DNA of 64,000 nt from Capsicum annuum (GCF_002878395.1 NC_061122.1:82741455-82805454); one strand, 5' to 3'. Positions 31,751-43,189 are shown, counted from the stretch's first letter. Notes: generated by a model from the letters alone, not told the origin. Numbers and translations are program-made.

Positions 31751-32531
31751 ACCCTTCCTATTGATTATTACATTATTGTTATTTTGCATTCTTTAATTCC
31801 ATTTATGCTTGATTTTCTAGTTGAATAGGAGTAAAGTTTGTCCCTAGGTGGAGGGAAAGTAAGATGCTCTGCCAAGTTGACCAAAGAAATGGTCGGCAAA
31901 CTTGAGTTTTTAATGCAAAAGTATATCATGATCATTTTTCCTTAGTGGACTTGCAGGTTAGGATAAACCTAATTGTCCCTATAGCATTGTAAGAGTGTAC
32001 AAAGGTCTATCAAATAGCCTAGTACAACGACCTATAATGACCTCCAAAGATTTTTATAAAGTGCTCAATCTTCTATGTGTCTACACTATGTAAATATTTA
32101 GAAAATATTACTTATGTCAATGATCTCTAGACTCTTTAATTTTGTATCTTGGTAATTTTAAAAATACAAGGACATAAGGCGGGATGTCTTAATCCTTTTA
32201 ACCTTCAGTTGTAGTATAGGATGCCTTAATCCTTTTAGTCTTAAGTTGAAGTATAGGGCCAATAAAGGACACGTTTGTTATATATGTATGTGTTACATTT
32301 GTTGTGACACCCTGTGAAACTTGTATACATGTTTCTGGTCAGCTGATAGGTACTTTAGATATGTTGAAATAGGCATATTAATAGATGAAATCTGTCAAAA
32401 CTTTTGAAAAATCTCATGGTTAGTCAAACTTTTGAGGCCCTAAGAAATTGAGTAAAACTTTAAACTAAGGACTAATCCTATGTTTAGAATAGAAATAGCT
32501 AATTGACAAACATTCAAGGAAAAATATTCCT

Positions 32532-32544
32532 AAGAGGGGGATAA
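32532..32544 (+). other. Polypurine tract of element F
   Basis: AAGAGGGGGATAA, immediately followed by CATAAGACTC, which looks like a TGTAAGACTC LTR start with TG changed to CA. Confidence 0.65.
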
Positions 32545-34905
32545 CATAAGACTCTAAGAACTTTCTAATATTTATCGTCTACTTTTAAGGGTCAATAGAT
32601 ATTTCAATTTTTGTTTTACATAATAAATCATGATCACCAATAAAGTTGCAGAGTAAAGGTGTAAAAATATTTTTATTATCAATGTTGGGAACTTTTCATG
32701 TCGTATACGTATGTATATAAATATATATATATTAGAATGAATTAATGAGTTTCTTATATGAGATAAATATAATTACTAATTTATGTTGGTTCACTTTTGA
32801 CTTTTGTGTACTTTAAGAGATAAGCACCAAAAAAAACCATGTCCGTTTATTATCTTGGCCAAAATGATTTATGTGTTGCTTCGACATGTTGGTGCTACAC
32901 CATGAGGATTTTTTTGATTTTAGATTAGAAAAAAATCGATTTAGAAGTTGAAAAGGAGAGCAAACCAATCCTCACTTTTCTAGAAGAAACACATACAACC
33001 GTTTCCCTTTCCATTTCTTTCGTGTTCATATTGTTTCAAAAAATTTATTTATCAAGTATTTGTTATAAACCATCAAGATTAATTGAACCATTCGATACAT
33101 GATTTCAAGAATCTCAAGAATTGATAGAAGAGATATTTTTATGACTTATCTATAAGAGGTAATTCTTCTTACTTATATATTTCCCATGTTTTTTTTAAAT
33201 TAATGAATTTTAAAATTTGAAAATGATTTAACTTATAGCAATCCTGAAATTTTAGGTCTTCAATTGTCAAGATTATTTGTTGGGAATGGATAATTTAACT
33301 TGGTCAAGACCAACATTCTTGTGGTCGTATGGTAACTTACTGGACTAGCTCTTGCTATGAATCAGTTGAGGTATGTAAGGTTTCTCCCCCTATCTTCATC
33401 AATGATCTCATATGAGTGTTCCACATGTGCATTTTAAGAATTCACAGGATGGTAATAGGAAGCTGTGAGGTTTAAATATAATTATTGGGTTGTGATTGTT
33501 ATGGATTTTTTCTTGAGTTGTGTTGAGGAACACGGGGAGTGCTGGGAAACCTTATAAAAGGCCATGTGATATTGAGGTCATTAAGAAAAGAAGGGTTGAG
33601 AAATATTTTGAATAAAGGAATCTTACGGGCTTGTTGCTCACTTAGTAGTTTATGTATCGCTCATATGACTTGGGCATTGTCATTGGGCTGATTGTAACAA
33701 CTTTATTACTTGACATTCAGGTGTATTTCATGGCCCTCTGTATGGGTGATTCTCATTCTTAAGTATTGTATGGGAATACTCGAGGCATGTAAAGCCAAAT
33801 CATATTTTTCCATAAGGAACAACCTATATTCACTTGTTTCTCATAAAATACATCAACATAGTCTACTTGATAAATGTTATTCACTTGTTTCTCCTAAAAT
33901 ACTTTAGCAGAGTCTACTTAATATATGTTCCTCACTTCTTTTTCCTGAAATACATTAGCAGAGTCTACTTGATATATGTAGGCAAAGCTTTAACTCTCTA
34001 AATGTTCAACACTTGGCTATATTCCTAATACGGTCACAGTATCTACATGCCCCTTTTCATTTGACATTACCTATTCTCATACTTTCTCTGTTATTTGTGG
34101 AGGTCAAGTTATTGATACTACTCTTCTCATGTCAACTAAAGTTCTACAAGACTATGTTTGTATCCTTTAGATATTCTTATAGGTGATATATCTGCCACAT
34201 GTTAGAAACTAGAATAAATGGATATAGTAGTCGCATTAGTACATTTGATCATGTCGCGACAAATTATAAGATGAAAAAAAGAACTAGCATGTAAATAACA
34301 TCACACCACTAAGGTTTTTAGTTGTATATGGAAAGTACTACTTAGTATTTATTGAAGCTTACATATCATAGGCCTGTAAGCAAGTACATCATAGTATCTA
34401 CCCATAACAACGGGAGGGTATTCATAGGTTTGGTTTAGAATATACGCGCGGTGCTATTCTGTGCAAAAAACTGAGAGCACACCATTATAGTTAGCCCAAA
34501 TATTATGGAGTACCTGCTCTTGTGGCATCATTTGTATTTGGAGCTAGCTGGAATGTCCTGTATTGGTTCCTCTGACTTAAGCTAATATATTCCATAGATG
34601 GCCTACGGACAGACCCTTATAGAAATCCCATAAGGAGAGGCTTACCCTACAATATGCTATATTTCAATAATAAAACATACATAGATATGAGGAAACATTG
34701 GCATACATTTTACACAGACTACCTTCATTAGGCCATTTTATGATCATTTGTATTTGATATAGACATAGGACATCTCCTAGGAAAATTTGTAGGTGCTTTA
34801 TAATTAAAAAAACTCTCAGGACAAATGTATAAACTAGTAAGGTTTTTTTACATGATTCTTACTATAGTTTCTGATTATTTTGATCCATAATTTCCCATCA
34901 TGATC
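32545..34905 (+). repeat. Element F 3' LTR (right end uncertain)
   Basis: Starts after the polypurine tract and shows LTR-like non-coding text, with a donor-like GAG|GTATGTAAGG at 33371 and a 51-bp array at 33828-33980. I could not align its end to 28561-28672, so the right boundary is set by the next recognised LTR (34906). Nothing coding is visible. Confidence 0.45.
33828..33980 (+). repeat. 51-bp tandem repeat, three units
   Basis: Units at 33828, 33879 and 33930, each 51 bp with a TTCACTTGTTTCTC head, an AAAATAC core and an AGTCTACTTGATATATGTT tail. Exact spacing, about 80-85 percent similar. Confidence 0.92.
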
Positions 34906-35905
34906 TAATAATGCGTATGATCCTAGGATCGTTTACAGCTCCTAGTCATATATTTAACGGGTGCAAGGCATAAATTTTACACTAGGTATAAGGGACTTCA
35001 CCATTTTTAAAACCCCAAGAATTCTAGGATTTTATTTTTGGCCTTCTCGAGTTTGAAACGTTGATTTATGAGTTGAAATATGTTTAAGGATGTTAAAAGG
35101 GTCATTCGGGAGTGTTTTGAAATTTTTGAAAGAGGTTCAGGGCGATTTTGGACCTCGTAGGAAGTAAGCCTCCACAATATTAGTGCATCAAGGAGGTTAG
35201 CCTCTGTGATAACCTCCGTAACAAGAAGGTTGGACCTCTGCAATAAGATCTGTGACACAAAGGTTAACCCCCACGATAACCTCTGTGTCACGGATGCTGT
35301 ATTTTCTAACTTTTTTAATTAAAATTGAAGGGGCATTTTGGTCTCCACTCCACCCAAATGTCCAAGTAACAAAATTAAACTCCAAGAAGGGTATCAGTTT
35401 CCCACTACCCATCAGTTTTCATATGTAAAAACCCTTTCCCTTTCCAAGGAACAAAAATTCAAGTTTTTCCTCGAGGATTCAAGCATACAAGGTTCCAATT
35501 CCAAGCTTATTCTTCAAGAATTCAAGTAATTAAAGTATGTGGGGTATTCATCAATGGGTTCCTTCCATCCATTGAGTCCTAAAATCCCTTTTTGTTCAAG
35601 TATGAATTTTACCCTTTTTTATGAAAAAAATCAATGTCAATTTATGAAATTTATCTATGTTTCCTTAGGGTTCTAAATTCAAGCCATCCTAATAAGCTTG
35701 CCCTTGACAATTATTCTCTTATATGATTTGAGTTCCAATCACGTATGTTATGATCAGTTAATTCCATCTCAAATTATAAGGTTATAAATTAAACCATGTG
35801 AGCATGTTTTTCTCCTAAGTTTAACACATCCCATGATCAAATTCATGTAATTCATCAGTTTAGGAAAATATATAATTTTTGGGTCTCAAAATCATGAATT
35901 CACTT
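34906..35905 (+). repeat. E-family LTR fragment
   Basis: Aligns with the start of the LTR at 61027: GTATGATCCTAGG, CTCCTAGTCATAT, GCATAAATTTTACACTA, GATTTATGAGTTG. It contains the GGTTAGCCTC repeat cluster (35164-35298), GGGGCATTTTGGTC (35330-35343) and donor-like AAAGTATGTGGGG (35534-35546). It breaks off near 35905, before the R-U5 end, at the junction with Athila-type sequence. It may be the 5' LTR of element E. Confidence 0.75.
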
Positions 35906-37204
35906 GAGTAGAGTTGGATGCAAAAGATGCTGCGTGTAACACCCAGCAACCTAGTTATGGGTGGTGTGAGACTAAAAAATTTCTTAGAAGCCAACTTGAG
36001 GAGCTGAAATTAAAGGAGTCTAAAATTGCTCATGGTATTATAGATAGTATCACTCTTAAAGGGAGCATACTAGAGTTATATGGGGATGTAAAGAAGGATG
36101 CAATTCCTGAGTTGGGGCATATTGGACCTCATTTGAAGCATTTTTTCACATTGTTTATGGATAGTCAAGCTTGATCGAGACATCTAAGCATGAAAAAGAG
36201 TGAAAGGAGGAGGAAATATATGCCTATATTCTTTAATTTGCTGAGCCAAAATCAAAGAAATACATTCCTCATATAAGGGAAAAGAAGTTCCACATAGCAT
36301 ATCTATTTCTTGGATATTACATTTTCATACCACCATCCCTAGAGCATAATGAAAAGTTAGAAAAACAATTAGGAATGAAATTCATAAGTTCAAAGTGGAA
36401 AGAAAAAAGTAGAGGACAACTCTTTGGCTACCTTGATGAAGTCTATGTAAACAAGGTACCCATGGGTTTTTTGAGGAAGTCTGAGTACCCAACCAAGCCC
36501 TGTCATGCCACAACGTGAAATCAGGTACTGCTTGGGAGGAACCCAAGGTATTATGCTGTTTGTATTCATGTCATTATTTTTGACATTAGATCTTTGCAAA
36601 TGTGGTCCACAAGTATGTTCCTAACTCTCTTATTTTGTAGCGGTTTGATGCATTGGGGACAATGCATGATTTTAAGTTGAGGGTGGGGATACTTGTGGTT
36701 CTTGATGTCCTCTTAGGTCTTTTGTTGTGATTTCTATTTTCCACGGAGTCCTTTTCCTAATAGAGCTTGCATATTTAGTTGTATTGTGTTTTATTTCATG
36801 ATGTTTTGTGGGTAACTAGGAGAAAAAATAAGTATCTAGGGTAGTTAAAATATTTTTGTTAATGATACCCCTTCAATAGCTTGTTTTTTAATTATGTGAT
36901 ATGTATATATGTGTGACTATTGTAGATCTTATTATGCAATTAAAATTTGGGAAATGATAATCAGTACTAACTTGTGAATCAATAGGATAGGTAGCATCAT
37001 ATGACATGACTCTGTGCCAATGTATGTGAGATAATACTTAGTTTCTTTTTATGTTGAATTAGAACTTTCTCTGTTAGTCTTACCTAAGTCATAGGATAGT
37101 TGGTTAGGAAAGGATCATAAGACTTTTTAAATTTTAATTCAATTTTATCTAAAATGAACTTCTATGTGGAATTAGTATCCCATGATCCCTGTTTTGAGCC
37201 TTAT
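35906..37204 (+). mobile_element. Athila-type 3' fragment, plus strand, left part
   Basis: Contains the lineage's pol-end signature at about 36503-36548: CATGCCACAACGTGAAATCA, then GGGAGGAACCCAAGG, the counterpart of minus-strand text at 10640-10700. Near 36648-36695 it has GGGGACAATGCATG, then AAGTTGAGGGTGGGG, the purine-rich 3' region typical of Athila. The short frame 35914-36174 (86 aa, with ETKKFLRSQLEELKLKESKI) has no domain I recognise. Element B is inserted at 37204/37205, and the fragment resumes at 47151. Confidence 0.65.
37200..37204 (+). repeat. Target-site duplication CTTAT, left (element B)
   Basis: CTTAT directly before the LTR start. Identical to 47151-47155. Confidence 0.92.
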
Positions 37205-37474
37205 TGTAATACCCTGGGAAATTTTTCATTGAAATTTTGTGCGTAAATGTGTTGGGTTCTATATTTTAGAATGAATTATAAATTTTCTGTGTGGAATGTA
37301 TTAGATTATAACCCACCATTACATATAGTATCGAATAAGCTTTCCAATGATATATGGATCATCCAAAATGGACACCCACGCGACGAGTTATGAACATTCC
37401 GATTGAACCATGAATATTAGTGAACAGTAAAACGTGCAGAAAAAAGTACTGAGGCCTGGCATATTTTGGCTCCA

Positions 37475-37810
37475 ACTTTAAACAATTATAACTCCTTGTA
37501 CATAATAATCTGGGTGATCTATAATATGTCAACGGAAATCTCTGTGATTCCTCTTTCCAATGAATTTAGTTTTATCCAATTTGTCTATCGGAGCAAAAAG
37601 TTATGGTCGATCTACTTCAGCCTATCAAAAGCGAATTTTTGGGTCGATTTAAAATGATCATAACTCCTCATACACAATGATTTGGGTGACATAATATATA
37701 TCAATGGAAATATATGAGAGTTCTCTTTCTAATGAAATTGGTTTCATCAAAATTGGATATCGGAGTAAAACGTAAGGGTTGATCTACTTCAAACTATCAA
37801 AACAGTTCAC
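37475..37810 (+). repeat. About 170-bp internal duplication in B 5' LTR
   Basis: Units at about 37475-37644 and 37645-37810 share CATAACTCC, AATGATCTGGGTGA-like, CAACGGAAA-like and GGTCGATCTACTTCA-type blocks. The 3' LTR has the same pair at 45013-45184 and 45185-45350. Confidence 0.85.
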
Positions 37811-38113
37811 CAAAGGACAGATTCGAGAATTATTTGATTTTTAGGGGCATTTTGGTCAATCCCCCTCACCCAAAATCCTTCCAAACCCTATATTAAACCC
37901 TATTATAAGCATTATATGTTATATTTCATCAAATTCTCTCGAGAAAAACCCTAAGCTCCTATATCCAACTTTAAGGACCTCTAAAGTTCACCATTAATTC
38001 TGCAAATTTATTCAAGATTCCAAGTTCCTAGTTCAAGAACTCCAAGAATCATCATTCAAAAGCACGATTAACATCTCAAAAATGAGTATCGATCTAAAGT
38101 TCATCATTCAAGG

Positions 38114-39211
38114 TATGTGGGGTTTTTCAATAAGAAATATGTGGGGTTTTTCAGTAAGAACTTTGTTTCGTTCTTGTGCCCAAAAGTAATTTTCTTTATA
38201 AAGGCATAATTTTTATTTGATTTTTACAAATTTGAAGCAGGAACCCATATCTTATGATGATTATTATGAAATCTTGATGTTTATGATTTTGAAAGATGAA
38301 TTTACATGTGTGGAGATATAAATCATGAATCTTGAATGATATTTATCATGATTTTGATATTTGGGTCGTGAATCCCAATTAAAAATTGTATTTTTTTAGA
38401 AAGTATGTGTTATAAGCACATTGATGTTGAATATTTAAGATATTTTGAATGATTTGACCTTTTGGTCTTAATGGAGTTATTTTGAACTCGCGTGTGAAAG
38501 AAATCCACAACGTGGTTGATTTTGATAGATGGGAAGCATAATGGCTCCCGATGTATATTTATATATTACTGAAGTTGTTTTGTTATGGATTGTCTTTGAA
38601 ATGATCTGATCTATGTCCGGGAGAAATCTTTAGCACTGAGTGGGAGGTATAAAGCGACCTTACTTCTCTAGAACTATGTGCCCCCATAGGAGTGAGCCTG
38701 AGGCTGATTTATATAGTGATCACTAGTTTGTGTGGATTTGATATCGATAGTCCTACTCCGATGGCAAGGATAGGATGACTCTCTCCAATGTGGGTTGTAC
38801 ATTGGACTTCATGTAGCTCACATGATTTATGTCGGTTATAAGATCTCCCAGTGTGTGTGTGTTTCTTTGTGTCTATGGTAAATAGTGAAGTGATTTGAAA
38901 GTGGAATTGTGAAAGTTATTCTTTCGAAAGATTTAAATGATATTTACATTATGAGAATTGATATTCTTGATGAACTGAAAGTGATTGACAAATTATATGA
39001 TGACTAATATGTGTTATTGTACTTATTTCATCCTTTCATGATTATGATGATTTTCTTCGGGCTATGTGAGTCTTTCATACATCCTGCATATTTCTTATAA
39101 ACATTTATGATCATGATGTTTATACAACTGCATACACCCCCATATACTCGATTTCTTTCCATGGTACTGACCCACATTTTTCGATGTGGGCTACATTTTC
39201 TTGGAATGTAG
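38114..39211 (+). other. Putative LTR-resident leader intron, element B 5' LTR
   Basis: CAAG|GTATGTGGGG at 38114 and TTTTCTTGGAATGTAG|GTTCAG ending at 39211 (1098 bp). A second copy of ATGTGGGGTTTTTCA at about 38142 is a short tandem duplication beside the donor. Confidence 0.4.
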
Positions 39212-39645
39212 GTTCAGGTGCTCAGTTCCAGGTTCGACGATTATTCTTCGGGCATGCTATTCTATATCTTCTATTGTGGTGAGTCCTCATGTTCTGAGGA
39301 CATGATGTCTGATGTTGGTTTCACGGAATCGTTTATATTTAATAACTGAGTATGAGCCAGTTGGGGCATGTCTCAATGGCTCGCTGGTTTTATTGATTTT
39401 CTTAGAGGCTTGTTTGACTAGTATAAATGTTGGGAGTTGACTAATAAGTCATATTTTGTTATCTTTCTAAAATTCTTTTATTCTTGGACGATGATTACTC
39501 TATTGATATTTGAGGGTTATTTATGAAAATCCCAATGATTTGTGTTGAACTGAATAAAAATGACTCAAAGGGTTAGCTTAGGGCTACTCGTAGCCTCAAG
39601 CACCGTGTGATGCTTCGAGACCTATTTTTCGGGGCGTTACAAACT

Positions 39646-39658
39646 TGGTATCAAAGCC
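39646..39658 (+). other. Primer-binding site of element B (tRNA-iMet type)
   Basis: TGGTATCAAAGCC, four bases after the LTR end. Confidence 0.9.
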
Positions 39659-39854
39659 TAAGGTTTTAAGGTGTCCTAGGGAGTCTAACAAGCCGCGTTA
39701 AGTAGAGTCTTGATCATCGGTGTGTAGCACGCCACATCTATGAGCAAGAGGCTACAAAACGCTTTAGGAAAAAATATGATTCTTTCTTTCAGAAGTCTAT
39801 CATGCTTAAAGTGTCTCTCTCTCCTACTGATTCATGCTCTCCTTTTTTAGAAAT

Positions 39855-41055
39855 ATGCCTCTACGTCAAGCGAAAAGAAATAATGATGGTCAGCAACCTC
39901 AACCCACTGACCCATTGAATGAAAACGTGTCTCATACTGAATTTTGAGCAGCCTTTCAGGCGCTGGCCTAATTTGTTACTGCAAATGTTCAGGCCAACTC
40001 AGCCCCAGCTCCACAGCAGCAGGGAGGTGATTTAGCTGCTGCTAGGATCTATGACTTTATGTAGATGAATCCACCAGAATTCTATGGGTCCAAGTCTGAT
40101 GAGGATCCACGGTTGTTTTTAGAGGAGGTGCAGAAGATTACTCAGGTGATGCATGTATTTGAGGAACATAGTGTGGATTTTTACTGCGTATAGGTTGAAG
40201 GACCTTGCTTATGACTGGGTTGTTGCTTGGAGGAAAGGTAGAGGTGAGAGAGCTATCCCTACAACTTGGCAAGAGTTCCAGGATGCATTCTTGGATAAGT
40301 TTTTCCCTTTAGAGATGAGAGAGGTAAAGGTGGAAGAGTTTATGAACCTGAAACAGGGCTCTATGACTGTTAGGGAGTACTGTCTAAAGTTTAATCAGTT
40401 GTCCAAGTATGCTCCTGACTTAGTGGCTAATAATCTGGATAGTATGAGTAAGTTTGTGACTGGAGTGTCTAGTTATGTGGTTAAGTAGTGTAGGTCTGCT
40501 ATGCTGAATAGTGAGATAAATCTCGGCTGATGACTCATGCTCAACAGATTAAGGCAGACAAGATTAAGGGGAGAGATAGAATGAGAGGGAATAAGAGCTA
40601 GGTTTGAGCAGCACAGACAGGGTCAGACTAGATTGCAGGAAGGGAGTCACCCTCAGTATCAGGATCATTAGTCTACACCAGTACTGTCATCTGCTAGTTC
40701 TCCCATGCCTAGAGGTAGAAAGGTGAAAGGTAGCAGGTCATATGCATCCGAGTCTCAGTACATTACTGGCAGTAAGCCAAATCGTCCCCTATGTCCTAAG
40801 TGTAGTAGGGCTCATTCGGGTGAGTGTTGGGGTGAGAAGAGGGTTTATTTCTGGTGTGGTGACATGGGTCATAGAGTTAGATATTGTCCACAGAATGGAC
40901 AAGGGCGTCATGACTATCGCCCTCAGACCCAGACTCAGACTGTAAGTGCTCTAGTTCCAGCGACTCGTCCAGCCCCAACTTAGGGCGCCTCTTCTTGGAA
41001 TGCTGGCGGGCAGTGCCAGAATAGATTCTATGATTTACCATCCTATTAGGAATAG
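39855..41055 (+). pseudogene. Element B gag, broken
   Basis: Start ATG at 39855 (MPLRQAKRNN), about 200 bp after the primer site. N-terminal text includes QPTDPLNENVSHTEF, then a stop replacing Trp in the family's EFWAAF. YDFMxMNPPEFYGSKSDEDP and LFLEEVQKITQVMHVFEEHS follow. A frameshift at about 40190 leads into the frame 40153-40488, with YRLKDLAYDWVVAWR, FLDKFFPLEMREVKVEEFMN and KFVTGVSSYVVK. The nucleocapsid frame 40705-40983 has CPKCSRAHSGEC and a second knuckle WCGDMGHRVRYC, whose first cysteine is lost (Tyr-Phe-Trp in place of Cys). Structural protein of the virus-like particle in relatives. Confidence 0.88.
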
Positions 41056-41074
41056 GAGGACTCTCCCAGTGTTG

Positions 41075-41420
41075 TTACTGGTATGCTTTATATATTTCAG
41101 TTTGATGTGTATGCTTTGTTGGATCCTGGATCCAGTTTTTCATATGTTACACCTTTGATTGCTGTGAATTTTGAAATGAGTCCTGAGATTATTCTTGAGC
41201 CTATCCTAGTTTATACCCCAGTGGGTGATTTGATTGTTGCCTAAAAAGTGTATAAAAAGTATCCTGTTACCGTTCTTCATAGAGTCTTGTTGGCTGTTTT
41301 GATTGAGTTAGACATGGTAGATTTTGATATGATTCTGGGTATGGACTGGCTGTATTCTTCTTATGCCTCTGTTGATTGTCGGACCCGAGTGGTCAAGTTT
41401 TAATTTTCGGGTGCTTCCGT
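41075..41420 (+). pseudogene. Element B protease, near-complete with a stop
   Basis: One frame reads FDVYALLDPGSSFSYVTPLI, then AVNFEMSPEIILEPILVYTP, a stop after DLIVA, then KVYKKYPVTVLHRVLL and DMVDFDMILGMDWLYSSYAS. The active-site DPG is retained (about 41128). A second stop precedes the linker [12 protein letters not shown], which starts the frame 41419-41937. Confidence 0.85.
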
Positions 41421-42400
41421 GTTTAAGTGGTCTGGGAATTCTGTGTCACCCAAGAGTCATTTTATCTCTTACCTCAAAGCTAGAAAGCTTATTTCCAAGG
41501 GGTGTATTTACTATTTGGTTAGAGTCAAAGATACTAAGTCTGAGACTCTAACTCTCCAGTCTGTTAACGTCGTCAATGAGTTTTCTGATGTCTTTTCGGA
41601 TGATCTCCCAAGGATACCTCCTGATAGTGAGATAAATTTTGGGATTGATCTTCTTCTCGATACTCAGCCTATTTCTATTCTTCTTTACCGTATGGCCCCT
41701 GCAGAACTTAAGGAGTTGAAAGAGCAACTTAAAGATCTACTACATAAGGGTTTCATAAGGCCCAGTGTTTCTCCTTGGGGTGCTCTTGTGTTGTTTGTGA
41801 GAAAGAAATATGGCTCTTTGCGTATATGCATTGATTACCGCCAACTGAACAAAGTCACCACAAAAAATAAGTACCCCCTTCTGAGAATAGATATTTGTTT
41901 GACCAATTGCAAGGTACAAGTTATTTCTCAAAGGTAGACCTTCGTTTAGGCTATCATCAACTCAAAGTTAAGGAGTGTGACATCTAGAAAACCACTTTTC
42001 AAACTTGTTATGGCCATTTTGAGTTTCTTGTTATGTCTTTTGGGTGAACTAATGCCCTAGCAGCTTTCATAGACCTCATGAATCGAGTGTTCAAACCATA
42101 TCTGGATATGTTTGTCAAAGTGTTCATCGATGATATACTGGTGTACTCCCGTAGTGAGGATGAACATTCTGATCATCTTCGAACTGTCTTGGAAACCCTT
42201 ACAGATCATAAGTTGTTTGCCAAGTTCAGTTAGTGTGAGTTTTGGCTAAGGTCAGTTACTTTTCTGGGTCATATCATTTTATCCTAGGGTAATAGAGTTG
42301 ATCCCCAAAAGATTGAAGATGTTAGAAATTGGCCTAGACCTATTTTTTCGACTGATATCCGAAGTTTCTTGGGTTTAGCTTGCTATTACCACCATTTTAT
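41419..42400 (+). pseudogene. Element B reverse transcriptase, frameshifted
   Basis: The frame 41419-41937 holds the linker [59 protein letters not shown] and [21 protein letters not shown] frameshift near 41895 moves on to [38 protein letters not shown], and the catalytic FIDD at 42123-42134, then [14 protein letters not shown] and FLGHIILSxGNRVDPQKIED. The palm, fingers and catalytic Asp pair are all recognisable. Stops at about 41985, 42045 and 42230. Confidence 0.9.
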
Positions 42401-43180
42401 TGAGGGTTTCTCCTCTATAGCGTCTTCTATGACTCGGTTGACCCAAAAGAAAGTGAAGTTCTTATGGTCCGAATCTTGTGAGAAGGGTTTTCAGGAGTTG
42501 AAGACTCAACTCACTTCAGCCCCTGTTTTGACTTTGCCTGATGGTGTTGATGGTTTTATGGTGTAATATGATGCTTTGAGAGTTAGGTTGGGTTGCGTAT
42601 TGATGCAGAAGGGTAAGGTGATTACTTATGCTTCTAGATAGTTGAAACCCCATGAGAAAAATTACCCCTCACCCATGACCTTGAGTTGGCTGCTATTGTG
42701 TTTGCTTTGAAAATCTGGAGATATTGTGTTTGCTTTGAAAATCTGGAGACACTATTTGTATGGTGTCCATGTTTATGTTTTCACTGATCATAAGAGTCTA
42801 CAGTATGTGTTTGCCGAAAGAGAATTGAATCTTAGGCAGAGAAAATGGTTAGAATTTTTAAAGGACTACGATATGAGTGTGCTGTACCATTCGGGCAAGG
42901 ACAATGTTGTGGCGGATGCCCTAAGTAGAGTGACCATGGATAGTGTTTTGCATGTGGTAGAAGGTAAGAAAGAGTTGGCTTATGATGAACATCGTTTGGC
43001 TAGATTAGGGGTTAGGTTGTTTGACTCTGCTGAAAGTAGTATAAGGGTTCAGAGTAGTTCCGAATCCTCCTTGGTTTCGGAAGTGAAGGAAAAGCAATAC
43101 TTAGATGCTAGTTTGGTCAGACTAAAGTAGTCAGTCAAGGACCAAAAAGTAGAGGTTTTATCCCAAGGAGGATATGGTGT
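42369..43180 (+). pseudogene. Element B RNase H, with 28-bp frameshifting duplication
   Basis: The frame 42369-42566 gives GLACYYHHFIEGFSSIASSM and FQELKTQLTSAPVLTLPDGV. YDALRVRLGCVLMQKGKVIT follows after a stop. At 42694-42721 and 42722-42749 a 28-bp segment (TATTGTGTTTGCTTTGAAAA...) is tandemly repeated, shifting the frame. The frame 42726-43130 restores [40 protein letters not shown] and [13 protein letters not shown]. The Asp of FTDHKS is retained. Confidence 0.9.
42694..42749 (+). repeat. 28-bp tandem duplication inside RNase H
   Basis: Two identical 28-bp units, one base more than nine codons, so the duplication itself causes the frameshift. Confidence 0.95.
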
Positions 43181-43189
43181 GTTGAGATT

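Larger units (their letters stand above)
28691..32531 (+). mobile_element. Non-coding interior of element F (LARD-like)
   Basis: About 3.8 kb between a recognisable primer site and polypurine tract with no gag, pol or other protein-like frame on either strand. The longest open stretch (31273-31503) is low-complexity AT-rich text without domain features. It includes a (TAT)n microsatellite, a compound microsatellite and a decayed repeat field (30400-31750). A methionine-tRNA site, polypurine tract and LTRs without coding sequence fit a large retrotransposon derivative mobilised in trans. Complete decay of a coding element cannot be excluded. Confidence 0.55.
37205..39641 (+). repeat. 5' LTR of element B
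   Basis: TGTAATACCC to GGGGCGTTACA, 2437 bp. Holds a 170-bp internal duplication (37475-37810), a GGGGCATTTTGGTC block at 37844-37857, TATA-like CTATATTAAA (37888-37897), a telo-box (37946-37954), a putative intron (38114-39211) and a perfect 7-bp hairpin CCCACAT/ATGTGGG (39171-39190). Confidence 0.95.

Noticed and set aside
33000..34900. Possible host gene exons in the only region without clear pol remnants
   Set aside because: Short frames only, no codon-like bias, and donor-like GTATGTAAGG at 33371 fits the LTR pattern. Treated as F 3' LTR.
35914..36174. 86-codon frame with lysine- and glutamate-rich helix-like text
   Set aside because: Kept only as part of the Athila-type fragment. No domain recognised, no promoter of its own, and no support for a host gene.
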